Below, piece after piece: positions 55,199 through 63,338 of a stretch of 64,000 nucleotides of DNA. The notes under the pieces are model-generated. The model ran no database searches. It was not told the DNA's origin and was given only the letters and a program-made list of their open reading frames with translations. The position numbers and the translations under genes were made by a program. Origin of the DNA: Paracoccaceae bacterium (GTDB taxonomy: Bacteria > Pseudomonadota > Alphaproteobacteria > Rhodobacterales > Rhodobacteraceae); the NCBI GenBank assembly GCA_016938875.1, contig JAFGTV010000053.1:124001-188000 (forward strand), in the 5' to 3' direction. The stretch's first letter is position 1, and each line of letters begins with the position of its first letter.

Positions 55199-55932
55199 TC
55201 GGGCCGCACGGGACGGCGGCCCGTGGGGGTCAGCTGAAACACCGCCGTTCCCTCGATCACCACGACAGACACCGGGCCGCCATAGCCCGCCCCGGTGTCC
55301 AGGTTCAGGCGGTTGCCATAGTGGGTGACTTCTTTGACCGGGGTGTGGCCATGCACGATCAGCGCGCCGTGGTCGCGCAGGTCGCGGTGGAAATCGCCGC
55401 GAATCCACAACAGGTCATCCTCTGACTGTGCGTCCAGCGGAATGCCCGGGCGGATCCCCGCGTGGCAAAAGAAGACCCCGCCGTGCTGAAACGAGGGGCG
55501 CAGCCCGTCCAGCAGCGCGACATGGGTCTGCGGCACGGCGGCCACGGCATCGGCATGGATCTGGGCGCGGCGGCGCAGCCCGCCGGTCGCCACCCCGTAA
55601 GAGGCCAGCGTCTCGCGCCCGCCGACGGGCGGGGCCAGCCAGTCCAGATCGGGGCGCGCCGGTTCGGGCTGGCATCCGGGGCGCAGAAAATACTGCATGA
55701 AGCGGTCATGGTTGCCCTTGAGCAGCACCCAGGGTTCCCCGGCCACCAGGCCCTTTGCCAGATGCTCCAACACACCGCGGCAATCGGGGCCGCGATCGAC
55801 ATAGTCGCCCAGATGCACCACGGGGGCCTCGGCGTCGCCGGTGTCGGCGCGGTCGGCGGCGATCAGGGCATGGACATGGATCAGCTTTTCCAGCTGGCCG
55901 TGGATATCGCCGATGGCATAGATGCGCAGCAT
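55195..55932 (-). CDS. Metallophosphoesterase, serine/threonine phosphatase-like (ApaH/PrpE-like)
   Basis: A 245-residue calcineurin-like phosphatase. Metal motifs GDIHGQ near 7-12, GDYVDRG near 40-46, GNHD near 74-77, HAGIRPG near 158 and VHGHTPV near 195 are all present. Substrates could be phosphoproteins or diadenosine polyphosphates. Preferred start MLRIYAIGD at 55932 with AAAGGA 8 bases upstream; an in-frame ATG at 55953 is possible. Serves the unit with the DUF1643 gene. Confidence 0.88.
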   Translation of the reverse strand: MLRIYAIGDIHGQLEKLIHVHALIAADRADTGDAEAPVVHLGDYVDRGPDCRGVLEHLAKGLVAGEPWVLLKGNHDRFMQYFLRPGCQPEPARPDLDWLAPPVGGRETLASYGVATGGLRRRAQIHADAVAAVPQTHVALLDGLRPSFQHGGVFFCHAGIRPGIPLDAQSEDDLLWIRGDFHRDLRDHGALIVHGHTPVKEVTHYGNRLNLDTGAGYGGPVSVVVIEGTAVFQLTPTGRRPVRPE

Positions 55933-56013
55933 GGGCACGATCCTTTGGGACATCGAAAAAGGGGCCTGACGCTTATCTCGCGTCAGACCCCCCGATTGTC
56001 AAACGGGCGTGGC

Positions 56014-57609
56014 TCAGCCGACTTCGAATTCCAGCGGGCGAACTTGCTGGAACAGGCCGGTGGCCTTCAGCTCTTCGACGACATGGGCCGGGATCGGCTG
56101 ATCCAGGTAAAGCAGCGCGATCGCGCTGTCGCCGATGCGGGTACGGCCCAGGGTAAAGTTGGCGATGTTCACCCCATGCGCGCCCATGGTGCCGCCCAGC
56201 GCGCCGATGATGCCCGGCACGTCCTTGTTGGTGGTGTAGAGCATGTGCTCGCCGATCTCGGCGTCGATATTGATGCCCTTGATCTGGATAAAGCGCGGCT
56301 TGCCGTCCGAGAACACGGTGCCCGCGATCGACCGCTCGCGGGTGTCGGTGACGACCGTCAGCTTGATATAACCGTCAAAGGTGCCCGACTTGCCCTGGGT
56401 GGTGGTGGAAATCGCGATGCCGCGTTCCTTGGCCACGACGGGGGCGGATACCATGTTCACGTCCGGGTTGGACTGCTTCAACAGGCCCGCGATCCCCGAC
56501 GCGTTCAGCGCCGCGGTGTTCATCTCGGCCGCGACCCCGTCATAGAGGATGTTCACCGCCTTGATCGGTTCGTTCGTCAACTGGCCGACAAAGGCGCCCA
56601 GATGTCCGGCCAGCGCGATCCAGGGGCCCATCACCTTGGCCTCTTCGGCGGTGATCGAGGGCATGTTGATCGCGTTGGTAACGGCCCCGGTCAGCAGGTA
56701 ATCCGACATCTGCTCGGCCACCTGAAGGGCGACGTTTTCCTGCGCCTCGGTCGTGGCGGCGCCCAGGTGCGGGGTGCAGACCACGTTGGGCAGGTTGAAC
56801 AGGATGTTGTCCTGCGCGGGTTCCACGGCGAACACGTCCAGCGCGGCCCCGGCGATATGGCCCGATTGCAGCATTTCTGCCAGGGCCTCTTCGTCGATCA
56901 GACCGCCGCGGGCACAGTTGATGATGCGCACGCCCTTCTTGGTCTTGGCCAGGTTTTCACGCGACAGGATATTGGCGGTCTTTTCCGTCATCGGCACGTG
57001 CAGGGTGATGAAATCGGCCTTGGCCAGCAACTCGTCCAGCTCGACCTTTTGCACGCCCAGCTTGTTGGCGCGTTCCTCGGACAGGAACGGGTCATAGGCC
57101 AGAACCTTCATCCGCAGCCCCAGCGCGCGGTCGGCCACGATCGAGCCGATATTGCCGCACCCGATCAGGCCCAGCGTCTTGGCCGTGACCTCGACCCCCA
57201 TAAAGCGGGACTTTTCCCATTTGCCGGCATGGGTCGAGGCGTTGGCCTCGGGGATCTGGCGGGCGACGGCCATCATCATCGAAATCGCGTGTTCAGCCGT
57301 GGTGATCGAGTTGCCAAAGGGCGTGTTCATCACGATCACGCCCTTTTTCGAGGCGGCGTTCAGATCCACGTTATCGACGCCGATCCCGGCACGGCCGATG
57401 ACCTTCAGGTTGGTTGCCGCGGCGATTACCTTTTCGGTGGCCTTGGTGGCGGACCGGATGGCCAGGCCGTCATACTGGCCGATCACCTCCAGCAGCTTTT
57501 CCTTGTCCTTGCCCAGGTCGGGCATGAAATCCACATCAATCCCGCGATCGCGGAAGATCTGAACGGCGGTTTCGGACAGCTTGTCGGATACGAGAACTTT
57601 GGGAGCCAT
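56014..57609 (-). CDS. serA: D-3-phosphoglycerate dehydrogenase
   Basis: First enzyme of the phosphorylated serine pathway, 531 residues. NAD-binding GCGNIGSIVADRA near 147, catalytic Arg/Glu/His in CARGGLIDEEALAE and PHLGAATTEAQENVA, a regulatory intervening domain, and a C-terminal ACT domain (about 455-531; MLYTTNKDVPGIIGALGG) for serine feedback. Long bacterial type. Ribosome site AAAAGGACC before the ATG. Follows serC on the minus strand, forming serC-serA with a 99-base gap. Confidence 0.96.
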   Translation of the reverse strand: MAPKVLVSDKLSETAVQIFRDRGIDVDFMPDLGKDKEKLLEVIGQYDGLAIRSATKATEKVIAAATNLKVIGRAGIGVDNVDLNAASKKGVIVMNTPFGNSITTAEHAISMMMAVARQIPEANASTHAGKWEKSRFMGVEVTAKTLGLIGCGNIGSIVADRALGLRMKVLAYDPFLSEERANKLGVQKVELDELLAKADFITLHVPMTEKTANILSRENLAKTKKGVRIINCARGGLIDEEALAEMLQSGHIAGAALDVFAVEPAQDNILFNLPNVVCTPHLGAATTEAQENVALQVAEQMSDYLLTGAVTNAINMPSITAEEAKVMGPWIALAGHLGAFVGQLTNEPIKAVNILYDGVAAEMNTAALNASGIAGLLKQSNPDVNMVSAPVVAKERGIAISTTTQGKSGTFDGYIKLTVVTDTRERSIAGTVFSDGKPRFIQIKGINIDAEIGEHMLYTTNKDVPGIIGALGGTMGAHGVNIANFTLGRTRIGDSAIALLYLDQPIPAHVVEELKATGLFQQVRPLEFEVG

Positions 57610-57644
57610 TTTGGTGGTCCTTTTGAGAATTCGGGGAAAGCCGG

Positions 57645-57699
57645 GGGTGGGGGTCGCCCACCCGCCGACGCCATGATGTAGGGTGGGTTTGACCCCACC
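57645..57699 (-). repeat. Pair of hairpins between serC and serA
   Basis: A perfect 7-bp hairpin GGGTGGG (57645-57651)/CCCACCC (57657-57663) with a 5-base loop, and a second, GGTGGG (57682-57687)/CCCACC (57694-57699), lie in the 99-base serC-serA gap. The second belongs to a GTAGGGTGGGTTT sequence type that recurs in many bacterial genomes and may be a REP-like element. May set the relative expression of serA or end part of the serC transcripts. Confidence 0.5.
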
Positions 57700-57708
57700 G
57701 ATCCGGGC

Positions 57709-58854
57709 TTAGGCCTGGGCCGCGATCTCGGCCTCAAAGGCCCATTCCAGCCAGGGCAACAGTGCCTGGATATCCGCGGTCTCGACCGTGGCGCCGCACC
57801 AGATGCGCAGGCCCGCAGGCGCGTCGCGATAGGCGCCGATGTCCAGCGCAACCCCCTCGCCCTCCAGCCGCTTGGCGACGGCCTTGGCAAAGGCGGCGCC
57901 ATCGGTGATGCGGGCATCGGTGAATTTCAGGCAAACGCTGGTGTTCGAGCGGGTGGCCGGGTCGACGGCCAGGTTCTCGATCCAGTCGTGGCTGTCCACA
58001 AAGGCCGCGATCGCGGCGGCATTGGCATCGGCGCGCGCCATCAGGGCGGGCAGCCCGCCGATGGATTTCGCCCAGTCCAGCGCCACGAGGTAATCCTCGA
58101 CCGCCAGCATCGAGGGGGTATTGATCGTCTCGCCGACGAAAATGCCCTCGATCAGCTTGCCGCCCTTGGTCATGCGGAAAATCTTGGGCATCGGCCAGGC
58201 GGGGGTATAGCTTTCCAGCCGTTCCACCGCGCGGGGGCTGAGGATCAGCATGCCATGCGCGGCCTCGCCGCCCATCACCTTTTGCCAGCTAAAGGTGGTT
58301 ACATCCAGCTTGTCCCAGGGCAGATCCTGCGCAAAGGCGGCGCTGGTCGCGTCGCAGATCGTCAGACCGGCCCGGTTTGCGGGGATCGCGTCGCCATTGG
58401 GCACCCGCACACCCGAGGTGGTGCCGTTCCAGGTGAACACCACGTCCTTGTCGAAATCGACCTGGGCGAAATCCACGATCTCGCCATAGGCGGCCTCGCG
58501 CACGGTGGCGTCCAGCTTCAGCTGCTTGACCACGTCGGTGACCCAGCCCGCGCCAAAGCTTTCCCAGGCCAGCATCTCGACCCCGCGCGCGCCCAGCATG
58601 GACCACATCGCCATTTCCACGGCCCCGGTGTCCGAGGCGGGCACGATACCGATACGATAGTCGGCGGGGATGCCCAGGATGTCGCGGGTGGTTTCGATGG
58701 CGGCCTTCAGCTTGGCCTTGCCCACACCTGCGCGATGCGACCGGCCCAGGGGGGCGTCGGCAAGCATATCCAGCGAATAAGTGGGGATCTTGGCACAAGG
58801 GCCAGAGGAGAAGCGCGGATTGGCCGGCCGCGCGGCCGGGGTATCGGTGACCAT
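57709..58854 (-). CDS. serC: Phosphoserine aminotransferase
   Basis: Second enzyme of the serine pathway, 381 residues, the longer class typical of alphaproteobacteria. N-terminal [55 protein letters not shown] lysine in [17 protein letters not shown] near 197, and [15 protein letters not shown]. It also functions in pyridoxine synthesis. Start ATG at 58854 is preceded by AAGGA embedded in the proposed leader. Divergent from serB. Confidence 0.95.
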   Translation of the reverse strand: MVTDTPAARPANPRFSSGPCAKIPTYSLDMLADAPLGRSHRAGVGKAKLKAAIETTRDILGIPADYRIGIVPASDTGAVEMAMWSMLGARGVEMLAWESFGAGWVTDVVKQLKLDATVREAAYGEIVDFAQVDFDKDVVFTWNGTTSGVRVPNGDAIPANRAGLTICDATSAAFAQDLPWDKLDVTTFSWQKVMGGEAAHGMLILSPRAVERLESYTPAWPMPKIFRMTKGGKLIEGIFVGETINTPSMLAVEDYLVALDWAKSIGGLPALMARADANAAAIAAFVDSHDWIENLAVDPATRSNTSVCLKFTDARITDGAAFAKAVAKRLEGEGVALDIGAYRDAPAGLRIWCGATVETADIQALLPWLEWAFEAEIAAQA

Positions 58855-58910
58855 TGATGGTATCCTTACAGATAATCGCCCCTCGTTGGGGAGGGGTGTC
58901 CCACGAACGC
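58855..58910 (-). ncRNA. serC leader RNA motif (candidate)
   Basis: On the minus strand the serC 5' region contains a 6-bp stem CCCCTC/GAGGGG with a 6-base loop (58879-58896), preceded by TTCGTGGGACACC and followed by a short stem TATC/GATA (58861-58874) whose loop and 3' arm cover the AAGGA ribosome site. The published serC motif of alphaproteobacteria is described as having a final stem overlapping the serC ribosome site, which this arrangement fits; the match is from memory, not from a covariance-model search. Confidence 0.62.
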
Positions 58911-59011
58911 GCTTACGCCCCTTCGCCCTCTGGCGCAAGATGGAAAACTGCGCTATCGCGCCGCTTGAGCGTCCATTTGCGACAGCCCTGTTCACGATCG
59001 GAAACACGCCC

Positions 59012-59887
59012 ATGCATATCGTCACCCTGCTCAGCAATCCTGCCCGGCGCGGCCTTGATGGCGCCACCGTCACGGCGTTGCGCAATGCGTGGGGCGGGGG
59101 CGATGTGCTGTGGCTGGACCCGGATGTGGCGGCCGAGTTCGCGGTGGCCCAGGTGCCCGGCAATTTCTGGGATGTCTGGGCCGAAATGCAGGCGCTGGGC
59201 CTGGACCTCGTGATTCAACCCGCCGAGGGGCGGCAAAAGCGGATGCTGATCGCGGATATGGATTCCACCATGATCGGCCAGGAATGCATCGACGAATTGG
59301 CCGACGAGGCCGGCGTCGGTTCCCGTGTCGCCGCGATCACCGCCCGCGCGATGAACGGCGAGCTGGATTTCGAGGGGGCCCTGCGCGAACGCGTTGGCCT
59401 GCTGGCGGGGCTAGAGGCAGACGTGATCGAAAAGGTGCTGGCCGAGCGCATCACCTATACCCCCGGCGGCGCCACGCTGATCGCCACGATGAAGGCGGCG
59501 GGCGGCTACGCGGTGCTGGTCTCTGGCGGGTTCACGAATTTTGCCGCGCAGGTGGCCGCCGATCTGGGCTTTGACGAACACCAGGCCAACACGCTGCTGA
59601 TCGAAAACGGCAAGCTGACCGGCCAGGTGACCGAGCCGATCCTGGGCCGTGATGCCAAGGTCGCCGCGCTGAACGCGGTCGCGGCGCGCCTGGGCATCGG
59701 GCCGGATCAGGTGATGGCGGTGGGGGATGGGGCGAATGATCTGGGCATGCTGGGACTGGCGGGGGCGGGCGTTGCGCTGCACGCCAAACCCGCCGTGGCC
59801 GCGCAATGCGATATCCGCATCAACCACGGTGATCTGACCGCGCTCTTGTATCTTCAGGGCTATGCGCGGGACGCGTTCGTCGGCTGA
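59012..59887 (+). CDS. serB: Phosphoserine phosphatase
   Basis: Final enzyme of serine biosynthesis, 291 residues. HAD nucleophile Asp82 and Asp84 in [25 protein letters not shown] near 171, Lys in [10 protein letters not shown] and [11 protein letters not shown] near 240. An N-terminal ~70-residue region may be a small regulatory or ACT-like domain. Start ATG at 59012 is preferred over earlier in-frame candidates. With serA and serC on the other strand, all three serine enzymes are present. Confidence 0.93.
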   Translation: MHIVTLLSNPARRGLDGATVTALRNAWGGGDVLWLDPDVAAEFAVAQVPGNFWDVWAEMQALGLDLVIQPAEGRQKRMLIADMDSTMIGQECIDELADEAGVGSRVAAITARAMNGELDFEGALRERVGLLAGLEADVIEKVLAERITYTPGGATLIATMKAAGGYAVLVSGGFTNFAAQVAADLGFDEHQANTLLIENGKLTGQVTEPILGRDAKVAALNAVAARLGIGPDQVMAVGDGANDLGMLGLAGAGVALHAKPAVAAQCDIRINHGDLTALLYLQGYARDAFVG

Positions 59888-59965
59888 CCTTCGGGGTTTG
59901 GCAACCGGGGACCACCTGTGCGCCAAACCCTGTCCGGCAGTGCCGCGTCACCGCGACCCGAGCGT

Positions 59966-60574
59966 TCAGCCCTTTTTGCCGATCTTCGGCTCGGTCCCCG
60001 CGATCAGGCGGCGGATATTGGCAGCGTGGCGGATATAGATCAGCACCGTCAGAACGACGCCCAACAGCGCCAGATCGCCACGCCCCAGCAGCGCCGCCCA
60101 GACCGGCGTCATCCCCGCCGCGACCAGGGCCGCCAGCGACGAGTAGCGCAGCGTCGCGGCAATCGCCAACCAAGTCCCGCAGGCCGCCAGTCCGACGGGC
60201 CAGGCCAGCGCCAGTATGGTGCCCAGGAAGGTCGCCACGCCCTTGCCGCCCTTGAATCCCAGGTAAACGGGAAAGATGTGGCCCAGGAACGCCGCGAACC
60301 CGGCCAGTTGGGCCGCGGCCCCGCCGATCAGGGCGCGTGCCAGCAGGACCGCGATGCCGCCCTTGCCTGCGTCCAGTACCAGCGTCAGGAACGCCGCCAG
60401 CTTGTTGCCGGTGCGCAGCACGTTGGTGGCCCCGATATTGCCCGATCCGATCTGGCGCAGATCGCCCAGCCCGAAAAGCCGCGCCATCACAATGCCAAAG
60501 GGCACCGCGCCCAGCAGATAGGCCAGAACGGCCACCAGACCCAGGATCAGCGGGGCGGTTTCGATTGCGGGCAT
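59966..60574 (-). CDS. plsY: Acyl-phosphate:glycerol-3-phosphate acyltransferase PlsY
   Basis: A 202-residue membrane enzyme that makes lysophosphatidic acid from acyl phosphate. Signature motifs: GSGNIGATNVLRTGN near 41-55 and GFKGGKGVATFLG near 105-117, with five hydrophobic segments. Ends the pyrB-yy-pyrC-like run, 3 bases after the dihydroorotase-like stop; phospholipid and pyrimidine synthesis share this operon in the order. Confidence 0.93.
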   Translation of the reverse strand: MPAIETAPLILGLVAVLAYLLGAVPFGIVMARLFGLGDLRQIGSGNIGATNVLRTGNKLAAFLTLVLDAGKGGIAVLLARALIGGAAAQLAGFAAFLGHIFPVYLGFKGGKGVATFLGTILALAWPVGLAACGTWLAIAATLRYSSLAALVAAGMTPVWAALLGRGDLALLGVVLTVLIYIRHAANIRRLIAGTEPKIGKKG

Positions 60575-60577
60575 GGG

Positions 60578-61852
60578 CTATCCTCCGTCAAAGACACGGG
60601 CGCCGGCGACCCAGGTGCCCAGAACGCGCCCCTGCATGCGGGCCCCGTCAAAGGGCGTGTTCTTGGATTTCGACCGCAGGGTGAACCGGTCCAGTACGAA
60701 CGGCGCGTCCGCATCGAACAGCACCAGGTCGGCCGGGGCGCCGGGGGCCAGGCGTCCGCCGTCCAGACCCAGCCGCCGGGCCGGGTTCAACGACAATGCG
60801 CGCCAGAGCTGGGGCAGGGTGATCGCCTCGGCATGGTAAAGGCGCAGGGCGGCGGGCAGCAGGGTTTCCAGCCCGACCGCGCCGCTGGCGGCCTCTTCAT
60901 AGGGCAGGCGTTTGGATTCCTCGTCCTGGGGCGTGTGCATCGAGGAAATCACGTCGATCAATCCGCTGGCCACGGCCTGCACCAGCGCCACGCGGTCGGT
61001 TTCCGCACGCAGCGGCGGTTTCACCTTGAAGAAGGTGCGATAATCGCCGACGTCCAGTTCGTTCAGCGTCAGGTGATGGATCGACACCCCGGCGGTCACG
61101 TCGCGCCCGTTATTCTTGGCCCTTTCCAGCGCGGGCAGGGCGCGGGCGGTGGTCACCTGGTCGGCGTGGTATTTCACCCCCGTCATCTCGACCAGCGCCA
61201 TGTCGCGGTCCAGCGCCATGCGCTCGGCCATCGGCGACACGGCGGGCAAACCGCGCAGCGAGGCGAACTTTCCGCTGGTGGCACAGGCCCCCGCCGTCAG
61301 GCCGGGATCCTGCGGATGCGCGATCACCAGCGCGTTCAGCGAGCGGGCATAGGTCATCGCGCGGCTGAGCACCTTGGTGTTCTCGACCACCCGGTCGCCA
61401 TCGGTAAAGGCCACGGCGCCCGCGTCCTGCAGGAACCCGATCTCGACCATCTCGCGGCCCTCGCGGCCCTTGGTCAGGGCGGCCATGGGGCGGATGCGCA
61501 CCGGCGCGGCCTCGCGCGCGCGGCGGGTGACGAATTCCAGCACCTCGGGCGTGTCGATGGCGGGGGCGGTGTCGGGGCGGGTGACCATGGTGGTGACCCC
61601 GCCCGCCGCCGCCGCCAACCCGGCGGAGCGAAAGCTCTCCTTGTGCCGCTCGCCCGGCTCGCAGACCTTTACGCCGATATCGACGATGCCGGGGGCAAGG
61701 CACTGGCCCGCGCAGTCGATCACGGTTTCTGCGGCGGGCGGCGCGTCGGTGCCGCTGGCCAGGATGGTTTGCCCCTGAACCAGCAGCCAGCCGGGGGCAT
61801 CGCTGCCCCCCTCGGGGTCGATCAGGCGGGCGTTGGAAAAGAGGGTTTTCAT
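60578..61852 (-). CDS. Dihydroorotase-like protein lacking catalytic residues (PyrX/PyrC'-type)
   Basis: A 424-residue amidohydrolase of the dihydroorotase family beside pyrB. The metal motif DxHVHxREPG reads D58-I-G60-V-K62-V-C64-E-P-G67: both His ligands and the substrate-binding Arg are replaced. The later D-H-A-P-H reads M305-H-T-P-Q309, so the catalytic Asp is absent too. Two histidines in GVSIHHLTL near 259 remain. It is therefore probably inactive and, as with PyrC' in Pseudomonas, may instead be needed to assemble or regulate aspartate carbamoyltransferase. An active PyrC would have to lie elsewhere. Confidence 0.85.
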   Translation of the reverse strand: MKTLFSNARLIDPEGGSDAPGWLLVQGQTILASGTDAPPAAETVIDCAGQCLAPGIVDIGVKVCEPGERHKESFRSAGLAAAAGGVTTMVTRPDTAPAIDTPEVLEFVTRRAREAAPVRIRPMAALTKGREGREMVEIGFLQDAGAVAFTDGDRVVENTKVLSRAMTYARSLNALVIAHPQDPGLTAGACATSGKFASLRGLPAVSPMAERMALDRDMALVEMTGVKYHADQVTTARALPALERAKNNGRDVTAGVSIHHLTLNELDVGDYRTFFKVKPPLRAETDRVALVQAVASGLIDVISSMHTPQDEESKRLPYEEAASGAVGLETLLPAALRLYHAEAITLPQLWRALSLNPARRLGLDGGRLAPGAPADLVLFDADAPFVLDRFTLRSKSKNTPFDGARMQGRVLGTWVAGARVFDGG

Positions 61853-62283
61853 CGTGCAGTCCTTTGCGCCGCCTCGATGCGCGCCTTTACCGCCGCCTTG
61901 TCGGCGAGGTATTTCATCAGATGCTTGTCGCCGTCCTGGGTGACGATCTGTATCGCGCTGCCCAGTGAGTTCAGCCGTGCGATCCGGTCCAGCCGCACCG
62001 CGCGCCCCTGCGGACCCAGCAGGCGGGTCTGGGTCAGATCCCAGCGCGCCGTCAGGTCGTCCGAGGCCAGATAGGCGCCGCGCACCCCGATTGCCGCCAC
62101 CGCCGCCACCGTGCCGACCCAGAAATTCGGATCACCCATGGCCAACAGCACGCCCATCGCGCCCAACGATCCCAGCGCGGCCAGGATCACGTGATCGCGG
62201 ACATAGGTTGCGCGGGCGGCGTGAAAACTCTCGATCACGGTCTCGCCCAGGTTCAGGGGCGCGCGTGTTGCGGGCTCATACAT
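61849..62283 (-). CDS. Membrane protein of unknown function in the pyr operon
   Basis: A 144-residue protein with two hydrophobic spans (about 32-51 and 57-74) followed by a PH-like or small beta-domain ([60 protein letters not shown]). No family name is recognised with confidence. It overlaps pyrB by 8 bases and the dihydroorotase-like gene by 4, so it is translationally locked between two pyrimidine genes; a membrane link to that complex is a speculation. Conserved in this position in related genomes by my recollection. Confidence 0.78.
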   Translation of the reverse strand: MYEPATRAPLNLGETVIESFHAARATYVRDHVILAALGSLGAMGVLLAMGDPNFWVGTVAAVAAIGVRGAYLASDDLTARWDLTQTRLLGPQGRAVRLDRIARLNSLGSAIQIVTQDGDKHLMKYLADKAAVKARIEAAQRTAR

Positions 62284-63235
62284 AGGTGCCGTCCCCGGCC
62301 GCGCGGGCCTCGCGCAGGTTGCGGGCCAGCAGCTCCATCGCGGCCATGCGCACCGCCACGCCCATTTCCACCTGTTCCTGGATCACGGACCGGTTGATGT
62401 CATCGGCCAACGTGCCGTCGATCTCGACCCCGCGGTTCATCGGGCCGGGATGCATCACGATGGCGTCCTCTTTCGCATGGGCCAGCTTTTCGGCGTCCAG
62501 CCCGAAGCGGTGGTAATACTCGCGCTCGGACGGGATGAAGCCGCCGTCCATCCGTTCCTTTTGCAAGCGCAGCATCATCACCACGTCGGCGCCTTCCAGC
62601 CCCTCTTTCATGTCGCCGTAGACCTCGACCCCCAGATCGGCGGCGCGCGCCGGGATCAGCGTCGGCGGGCCGATCAGGCGCACCCGGTTTTCCATCTTGC
62701 CCAGCAGCAGGATGTTCGAACGCGCCACGCGCGAATGCGCGATGTCGCCGCAGATCGCCACGGTCAGCCGCTGGATGCGCCCCTTGGCCCGGCGGATCGT
62801 CAGCGCGTCCAGCAGCGCCTGGGTGGGATGTTCGTGGCGCCCGTCGCCAGCGTTCAGCACTGCGCAGTTCACCTTTTCCGCCAGCAGGTTCACCGCCCCC
62901 GAATGGGGGTGGCGCACCACCAGCAGGTCGGGATGCATCGCGTTCAGCGTCAGCGCCGTGTCGATCAGGGTTTCGCCCTTTTTGATGCTGGACGCCTGCA
63001 TCGCCATGTTCATCACGTCCGCGCCCAGCCGTTTGCCGGCGATCTCGAAACTGGCCTGGGTGCGGGTCGAGTTTTCGAAGAACATGTTGATCTGGGTCAG
63101 CCCGGCCAGCACGTCGGATGTCTTGTGCGTGGCGCGATTCAGGGCGACATATTGCTCGGAGAGATCGAGGATGGTTCGAATGGCCTCTGGTTTCAGCGGC
63201 TCGATGCCCAACAGATGGCGCGCGCGAAATGACAT
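62276..63235 (-). CDS. pyrB: Aspartate carbamoyltransferase catalytic subunit
   Basis: Second step of pyrimidine synthesis, 319 residues. Carbamoyl-phosphate site [12 protein letters not shown] near 52-63, [12 protein letters not shown] near 137, HPGPMNRG near 275. The start ATG at 63235 is clear. No pyrI regulatory subunit is present; instead the dihydroorotase-like gene follows. First gene of the operon; divergent from the uracil-DNA glycosylase gene with 103 bases between. Confidence 0.96.
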   Translation of the reverse strand: MSFRARHLLGIEPLKPEAIRTILDLSEQYVALNRATHKTSDVLAGLTQINMFFENSTRTQASFEIAGKRLGADVMNMAMQASSIKKGETLIDTALTLNAMHPDLLVVRHPHSGAVNLLAEKVNCAVLNAGDGRHEHPTQALLDALTIRRAKGRIQRLTVAICGDIAHSRVARSNILLLGKMENRVRLIGPPTLIPARAADLGVEVYGDMKEGLEGADVVMMLRLQKERMDGGFIPSEREYYHRFGLDAEKLAHAKEDAIVMHPGPMNRGVEIDGTLADDINRSVIQEQVEMGVAVRMAAMELLARNLREARAAGDGTYV

Positions 63236-63338
63236 GGGGCCTCCGACCTGATCGACCCGCTTATAGAAAGCGTGGGACGACCCGGCAAGGGACGTGATGC
63301 CCATTGCCGCCGGGAACCGCGCGGCCTAGCCTTGGGTG

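Noticed and set aside
59918-62074. Long plus-strand frame opposite plsY, the dihydroorotase-like gene and the membrane-protein gene
   Set aside because: Covers the reverse of three motif-bearing proteins and lacks homology signals.
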